Assembly: GCA_004802725.1 (NCBI GenBank)
Contig: SGPM01000525.1
Location: 1-13,728, forward strand
DNA: 13,728 nucleotides
From: Antrodiella citrinella
Taxonomy: Eukaryota > Basidiomycota > Agaricomycetes > Polyporales > Steccherinaceae
Direction of reading: 5' to 3'
The notes beneath the pieces were generated by a model. The model searched no databases and had not been told where the DNA came from. It worked only from the letters and a program-made list of their open reading frames with translations. Shown piece after piece: positions 9,159-13,728 of the stretch; position 1 is the first letter of the stretch; each line of letters begins with the position of its first letter. A program made the position numbers and the translations under genes.

Positions 9159-12100
9159 GAGATAACATACCCACGTACCCTTACCCACACGAAGGGATGT
9201 GGGATGTGGGGAAGCTCCACCTTTATCCCACTTCCCCATCTTCCTTGCCTCATTCTGGAAAGAACTTGTGGAAGGTGAGGGGGCTGAGGGGTCAGAAGCG
9301 TTTGAAACATGTCTACATGTATACATGCAGGGTCTGAGGCGTCTTGAGTCGAGGGCGTTTCGAGTGGTGGTTCTTATTTGATTTTGGTTTCTCTTCCCTG
9401 CAGCGACGCACCACATACCACGTAGGGGTGGACTCGGACGGACGAGAGCGATGATCAGCGGGGATCACCGCCCCTCAAAACCAGGCATACGCAGGTCATC
9501 GTGGAAGACGATGCTCGTAGATGAGATGGGGGATGGGATGACCCGAGACGCGTTATGCAACGCGAAACACAAGCTATCATCGTGGTATTCTGCGCCACCT
9601 CGGGCTCCCGGAGAACAGAACCAGCGCAGATCAGCGAGGGTCGCTGGGAGAGAATTCAACCTGCATGCGTGGCATGGGCACGCTTTTCTTTCTTTCTGTA
9701 TTGGACGTTCCGAGCTGATATTCTGGTCGTACCTGCAGACAGATAGACACACAGTATAATCAACCTTTGGAGGGGGATGATCAGCCTCCTTCCTCCGTCC
9801 CCAATCTCTAGCCCATCTCCGCACTTGCAGCACGATCTGAAGGGCCACGCCCTCGTGCTCGAGACGCAGCGCGACAGACACTCAGACTCTGGATACTTCG
9901 CGTGAGAGCTGGAATGTGTGGGTGCGTTCACAAGACGCGTTTTTTTTCGTGAATAGCGTTGTCCGACGACTGTCCGTAGGGACGCCTATACATCGTCATC
10001 CCCTCCCGTTCTATTCAATTAGGATTGCGACGACGTCAAGCAGGCACCGGGGCTCGCGAAAACCTGCTAAACGTGCGCGCATCCTCCATATCCGGCTGAG
10101 GAGAGGGGGAGAGAAAGAACGCTGGGTGGTGGTGGTGAGTGAGCTAATGATCGATGGGCTTGACACGAGGAGATGCACAGTTCTTCCGGGTACACACACC
10201 CTCTTTCTGTTCGTTTCGATCTGAACTCCTCGATGTCTCGGAGTGTCGGAGTACGGTACGGTGGCATACATACATCGATTCGATCCAGATGGTATTGGAA
10301 GGCTAGGACCGTGTCTGGGGTGTGTCGAAAACTCCTTCAATCACGCGAGAAGTGCCAGTGTGGAGAGGCTTTGGCACGCAGCACGCGAGAATTTGGTATA
10401 TGTTTGCTGTTTACCCTTGGGTTGATTGAATTCACATTGTGCAGCGTGACAGACGGGGGGAGAAACTATACATGCTTCTGGTGACCGACCGAAGCAACTG
10501 GCACAGGGATAGAGCGGAACACGAGCGGCGGATGTAGGTTGTCCCCGTGGCACCCTCGATATAGAGTCGCGCTCCATGGATGGTGGGATTGCAGGTCGCT
10601 GCTTGGAGTTAGTAATAGACTTTTCACGATGCCTAACTGGATGTTGTCGCGATACCCACCTTCAAGATTTCGAATTGTTCGGAATCTTGATCATGAAATG
10701 AACCCTTGAACGCGAGCCTGCTGCGCTGAAAGCTCCAATCCTCGGAGCGACGAAGAGAAGGTAAAGAATTGATGTCTGAAATTGAGTCATTTGTCGTGCC
10801 CGCGGACGTACTACTACTGCGAATCGCAGTTTGATCTTGACTAGAATCCCGAGCCTGAGCGAGCCACTGGCAAGTTGTAGGTCCACATCGACGCCGGTGC
10901 AGGCGGCTCCGAGGAGGTGCAGACTGATGGAGGCCAACGGTCAAATCACTACTAGGAAGTCCACAGAACTTTCTGGTCGTCATGCAACATGAAACGCATA
11001 AAACACTACCCGCGCCCGCGGTCGTCAATGCCCGCCCCTCCGACAGTCAGTGTCTCAAGGCACACATACGGATACCCCGGTAACATCGGATTGAACGGGC
11101 CGCACATTCGCGTTGAAATAATGAGATTTGAGAACCCAATCCCACTTCGCGGGACCAAAAGTCATGGCGGTGGGGTTAGTCCTATCTAGGTCGCGCCACA
11201 CATCAGTGTTGCTTGAGTGCGTTCGGCTTTGAAAATTGAAGACCAAATGATTGTGATTGTGATATGACCGCGTTGCCAAGCTTCTCGAGGTTCAACGTTC
11301 AAGAACAGCCAAGAGCCCGGAGATGGTGAAGCAGAGATTGAGATATACCAGTGTGCGTATCTGTGCGTGTATTCAATAAGCGAGTACAGAAGTAATGGTA
11401 ATGACTGGGATGGGATGCACAGATACCTAACATGGGTTCGGCGTTGTGTGATTGTAGGCTCGTCCGGACTCGGACCTCTGGAAGAAAACGTGTTCGCCGG
11501 CGAGTGGGGTATTGTCATCATCGGTTTCACCATAGGGCGTCGGCACCTCGACAGGCTGGCGACAGCCAACAGGGAAGGCGAAGAGCAAGCGTTTTTGTGG
11601 AAGAAGACGCAGAAGAAAGATCGTGATTCGTGTTCGTCTCTTGGACACTGCGGCGGTACCCTATATCTGTCTGCAATTCAGTTCTGTCTCTCACAACACT
11701 ATGCGGTTTGATATGACATAGCGAAGTCAGGAGAGAGAAGAGAACATACGCTGACAAGCCACACTAGGACTAGTTACTAGTATCCGTAGTAGCAGCCGTC
11801 GTGGCAACACATAGGGTCCTGGCAAACGGGAGTCCGAGTCAGTCATCACCTCCGGTGATTCCGAGCGTCCAAACCAAAATGGCAGCCATTTTCCGATGGA
11901 CCTCGATACAGCCATAACGCGCTTCACACACTAGGAAGGGGCTGACGCAGATATCGGCACATCATAGAGGACCTACAAAACCCGCGATAGCGATGCAGTC
12001 TTCTGGGCCGATACGGTACTTGTTGACGTCAGATCCTGAGCTTGAATGATTGAGAACCAAAGCACGCAACCCCTGGTCGCAGTGCCAAGATGCGCGCTGA

Positions 12101-12628
12101 GTTCTCGCGCACATAATGTTTATGTACATGGACTACGCATGTTCCTTTGTTTGGCAGAGCACGATAAGACGCAGCGTTTCTTCTCGTCGGAGTCGGAGAT
12201 GTGTTTTTGCAGCGTTCAAGTAAGGGACCCTAGGGAAGGCATGGAATCCGCCTTATTCAATTTCCTGAACGCTGACGCCAACTTCAAGCGCAGAGAAAAA
12301 AGCCAAGGAGCATCCAACTACATGCAGCAGAAATTGCACAAAAACTACTCACGATATGTACGGCAACGGGGTAGATTGCAGCCCCGCCCACAACCACCAG
12401 TATCATTGTACTTGGACAGGGTCTGATAGATGCTTCGCTCAGGACTACGCCTCGTCGCAGTTGCTCAAGCTGGCCTGGGCTGTATGCACCGGGACCGGGG
12501 TGAAGCTATCAGCGCGATTCCGTCAGCCACGACATTCGTATCGAAAAACCGTCAGGACCGTGCGGGACGCCATAAAACGGGTGGAATACACCTGCGGATA
12601 GTATAGTATATGGTACAATGAGTACAGA

Positions 12629-12652
12629 ACCCTGTTCCACGTGGAATAGGGT
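12629..12652. repeat. 24-base near-perfect palindrome with CACGTG core
   Basis: Two 12-base arms meet without a loop and differ by one G/T pair. The centre is TTCCACGTGGAA (12635-12646). CACGTG is the binding core of fungal bHLH factors (Cbf1/Pho4 type). It lies 26 bases past the FAS1 stop codon (in its 3' UTR), so it could be a protein site or an RNA hairpin near the 3' end. Confidence 0.6.
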
Positions 12653-12677
12653 CACAGCGTAGGGGGCGAGTGTGAGA

Positions 12678-13495
12678 TTAATCGGTCTTGACCGTTCCGT
12701 CTATCATGTAAAGTACGCCGTTGCTCGCCTGAGCGGTAGTGTGGCGCAATCAGCACGAAAATACAATCACGAGTGAATCCGACTGGCGGGACTAACCTCC
12801 TTCTTTGCGATAATATGGATGTCGTCGTTCACCACCACGCGCCTCCACTCCGGTTCTTCGTCTCCACCGGCGTCCTTGAAAGTGACAGTGACACCTTCCA
12901 GTAAAGTATCGTACGACCCTAGGCCGACAACAGACTGTGAAAACACGACAGAAAGGGAAAGGTAGCATTGAGACTTCTGGAGAATCCCGAAAGAAAAGGC
13001 TAGGGTAACGTACCGGAACGATGTGTGCGGACACCCAATGCTCGACGTACTCCTTCGACTTCGAATCATACTCTTCCTGTGAGACGATAACTCCAGAATC
13101 TGTAGGCGGGGGCCCTTGGTGTCTAATACCCGAGCGCAAACGAAGATCAGCGAACGAATAGAGCGTTCCCCGAGGGCACCGGGATGAGTAGGCGCAACTT
13201 TAACGAATTTGGAGACTCACGGTTTCCGCGAAAGTGCCATGACTGCTTTATTGGTAGGTACCAGAACAGTGCTATTGCTCCTGGAGTCCCCGAACATTTG
13301 GCTCAGCTCTACTTCTCGTGCGTAGGAATAGAAGATGGAAGCAGATGTCTCGATGGTGAGTAGGTCCGCGAGGGAGGGCATTGCATTCGTTAGCGGTGTG
13401 TATGGCTCGCTCGCTGGGGCTGCGAGGATTTCTTGTTCTGGTACGGCCATTGCGGCCAAAGGTAGAGCGAGGAGGGATAAAAGACAGAAACGCAT
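12678..13495 (-). CDS. Secreted fasciclin (FAS1) domain protein (4 exons, 190 aa)
   Basis: Minus-strand exons 13221-13495, 13014-13122, 12797-12934 and 12678-12728 join in frame. The introns are 98, 79 and 68 nt, all GT-AG. Residues 1-17 (MRFCLLSLLALPLAAMA) are a signal peptide. A single FAS1 domain follows: LADLLTIETSASIF, the H1 motif TVLVPTNKAV (76-85, family TxxxPTNxAF), the central AHIVP (124-128) and the H2 motif NGVLYMIDGTV (177-187). One N-glycosylation sequon lies at N74. There is no GPI or membrane tail, and the protein ends soon after H2. FAS1 domains serve in cell adhesion, and fungal members occur at the cell surface or vacuole; which applies here is unknown. ATG 13495 was preferred over 13504 because it has ACC before it and starts directly at the signal peptide. 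The gene converges on TPX2 across 8.2 kb. Its upstream region enters the inverted repeat 78 bases before the start. Confidence 0.9.
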
Positions 13496-13562
13496 GGTGA
13501 ACATGAGGTTTCTTTGCAGTACAGTATACGAGAGTCGCAGTTCAGGTGCAGCCCAAGTGCAG

Positions 13563-13573
13563 CCACTGAGTGG
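13563..13573. repeat. 11-base palindrome abutting the right repeat arm
   Basis: CCACT-G-AGTGG ends exactly where the inverted repeat arm begins at 13574. No counterpart follows the left arm at 359. It may be a junction scar or chance. Confidence 0.6.
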
Positions 13574-13728
13574 TAGTCTCAAATCAAGACCCTCCACCCG
13601 CGCAGCCGTGGAGGGTCTTGTCGCAAAGTAGGCACATTGATAGACACATGTTTCAATACAATTTTCTTACAACCGAGTTTGTTATATCTATACACTGTGA
13701 TTGTTACTACGTTCTAACCCATCAATGG
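13574..13728 (-). repeat. Right arm of long perfect inverted repeat
   Basis: Identical to the reverse complement of 204-358 over all 155 bases and still identical at the last base of the window, so the true arm may be longer (at most 203 more bases have a partner in view). Read on the minus strand it leads directly into the FAS1 5' region, so it probably forms part of that gene's promoter or leader. A 100% match implies a recent duplication, gene conversion, or an artefact. Confidence 0.95.
13585..13620. repeat. 36-base hairpin inside right repeat arm
   Basis: Second copy of the CAAGACCCTCCAC/GTGGAGGGTCTTG stem, about 90 bases upstream of the FAS1 ATG. If transcribed in the FAS1 leader it would form a strong 13-bp stem close to the 5' end and could repress translation (inference). 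Confidence 0.85.

Larger units (their letters stand above)
7905..12628. other. Long interval with no confident gene
   Basis: About 4.7 kb. Open frames of 60-138 codons occur on both strands everywhere but overlap one another and carry no recognised domain. Two are slightly more gene-like: minus 10633-11028, and plus 12046-12426, where a GTAAGG donor at 12219 and a CAG acceptor near 12289 could form a 71-nt intron with a CTGAC branch site. Visible structure: ACTAGC/GCTAGT hairpin at 7900-7915, GCT/CCT triplet tract at 8641-8664, 9-bp stem at 9128-9158, ACTAGT pair at 11769-11781, and AAAATGGC/GCCATTTT at 11876-11892. No RNA gene was recognised. Confidence 0.5.

Noticed and set aside
5725..10785. 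Shared 13-mer TGTCTGAAATTGA near 5729 and 10767
   Set aside because: The match does not extend on either side, so it is most likely coincidence rather than a dispersed repeat.
11876..11892. AAAATGGC/GCCATTTT palindrome
   Set aside because: An 8-bp arm with a one-base centre is near chance expectation in a 13.7-kb window when all spacers are considered; no gene context.
13505..13597. N-terminal extension of the FAS1 protein upstream of 13504
   Set aside because: The open frame continues, but it would bury the signal peptide, has no ATG in good context, and runs into the repeat arm.
204..13728. Whole window as a classical TIR DNA transposon or LTR element
   Set aside because: No transposase, integrase or reverse transcriptase is recognisable, the arms have no visible TG...CA ends or target-site duplication, the arms are inverted rather than direct, and the interior holds conserved host genes.

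Overview
The window looks like nuclear DNA of a filamentous basidiomycete, probably an agaricomycete. Evidence: protein-coding exons broken by short GT-AG introns (57-142 nt) with CTRAY-like branch sites, and two recognisable fungal-type proteins. There are no bacterial operons, Shine-Dalgarno sites, tRNA, rRNA or CRISPR that I can see. The species is not identifiable by eye.

Layout: (1) 1-358 is a hairpin-rich flank. Its segment 204-358 returns, base for base in reverse complement, as the last 155 bases of the window (13574-13728). Each copy carries a 36-base hairpin. (2) 359-1536 has no convincing gene, only one modest ORF (763-1026) and a TATA-like motif. (3) 1537-4462 (+) is a four-exon gene for an 884-residue TPX2-like spindle assembly factor. 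It has a long disordered Ser/Thr-Pro-rich body, a bipartite nuclear localisation signal and a clear C-terminal TPX2 domain. (4) 4463-12677 is about 8.2 kb between two convergent genes and is unusually gene-poor. The only believable gene is a 66-codon Cys/His-rich protein at 6868-7068, which has a good TATA box upstream and a probable 3'-UTR intron. A 194-codon ORF at 7320-7904 is doubtful. The rest is microsatellites, small palindromes and chance ORFs. (5) 12678-13495 (-) is a four-exon gene for a 190-residue secreted single-domain fasciclin (FAS1) protein. (6) 13496-13728 is its upstream region, of which all but the first 78 bases is the right arm of the inverted repeat.

The annotated genes do not form an obvious pathway: one is a mitotic spindle factor, one is a secreted or vacuolar FAS1 protein, and one is a small cysteine-rich protein. 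The most notable structural feature is the perfect, at least 155-bp inverted repeat enclosing 13.2 kb. It ends 78 bp from the FAS1 start codon and continues past the window edge. It could be an inverted pair of dispersed repeats, an inversion-capable segment, or a fold-back artefact at a contig end. I did not find a self-evident new multi-gene system. The best leads are the inverted repeat, the small CCHC-like protein, and the divergent fungal TPX2 with its possible Aurora-binding N-terminus.
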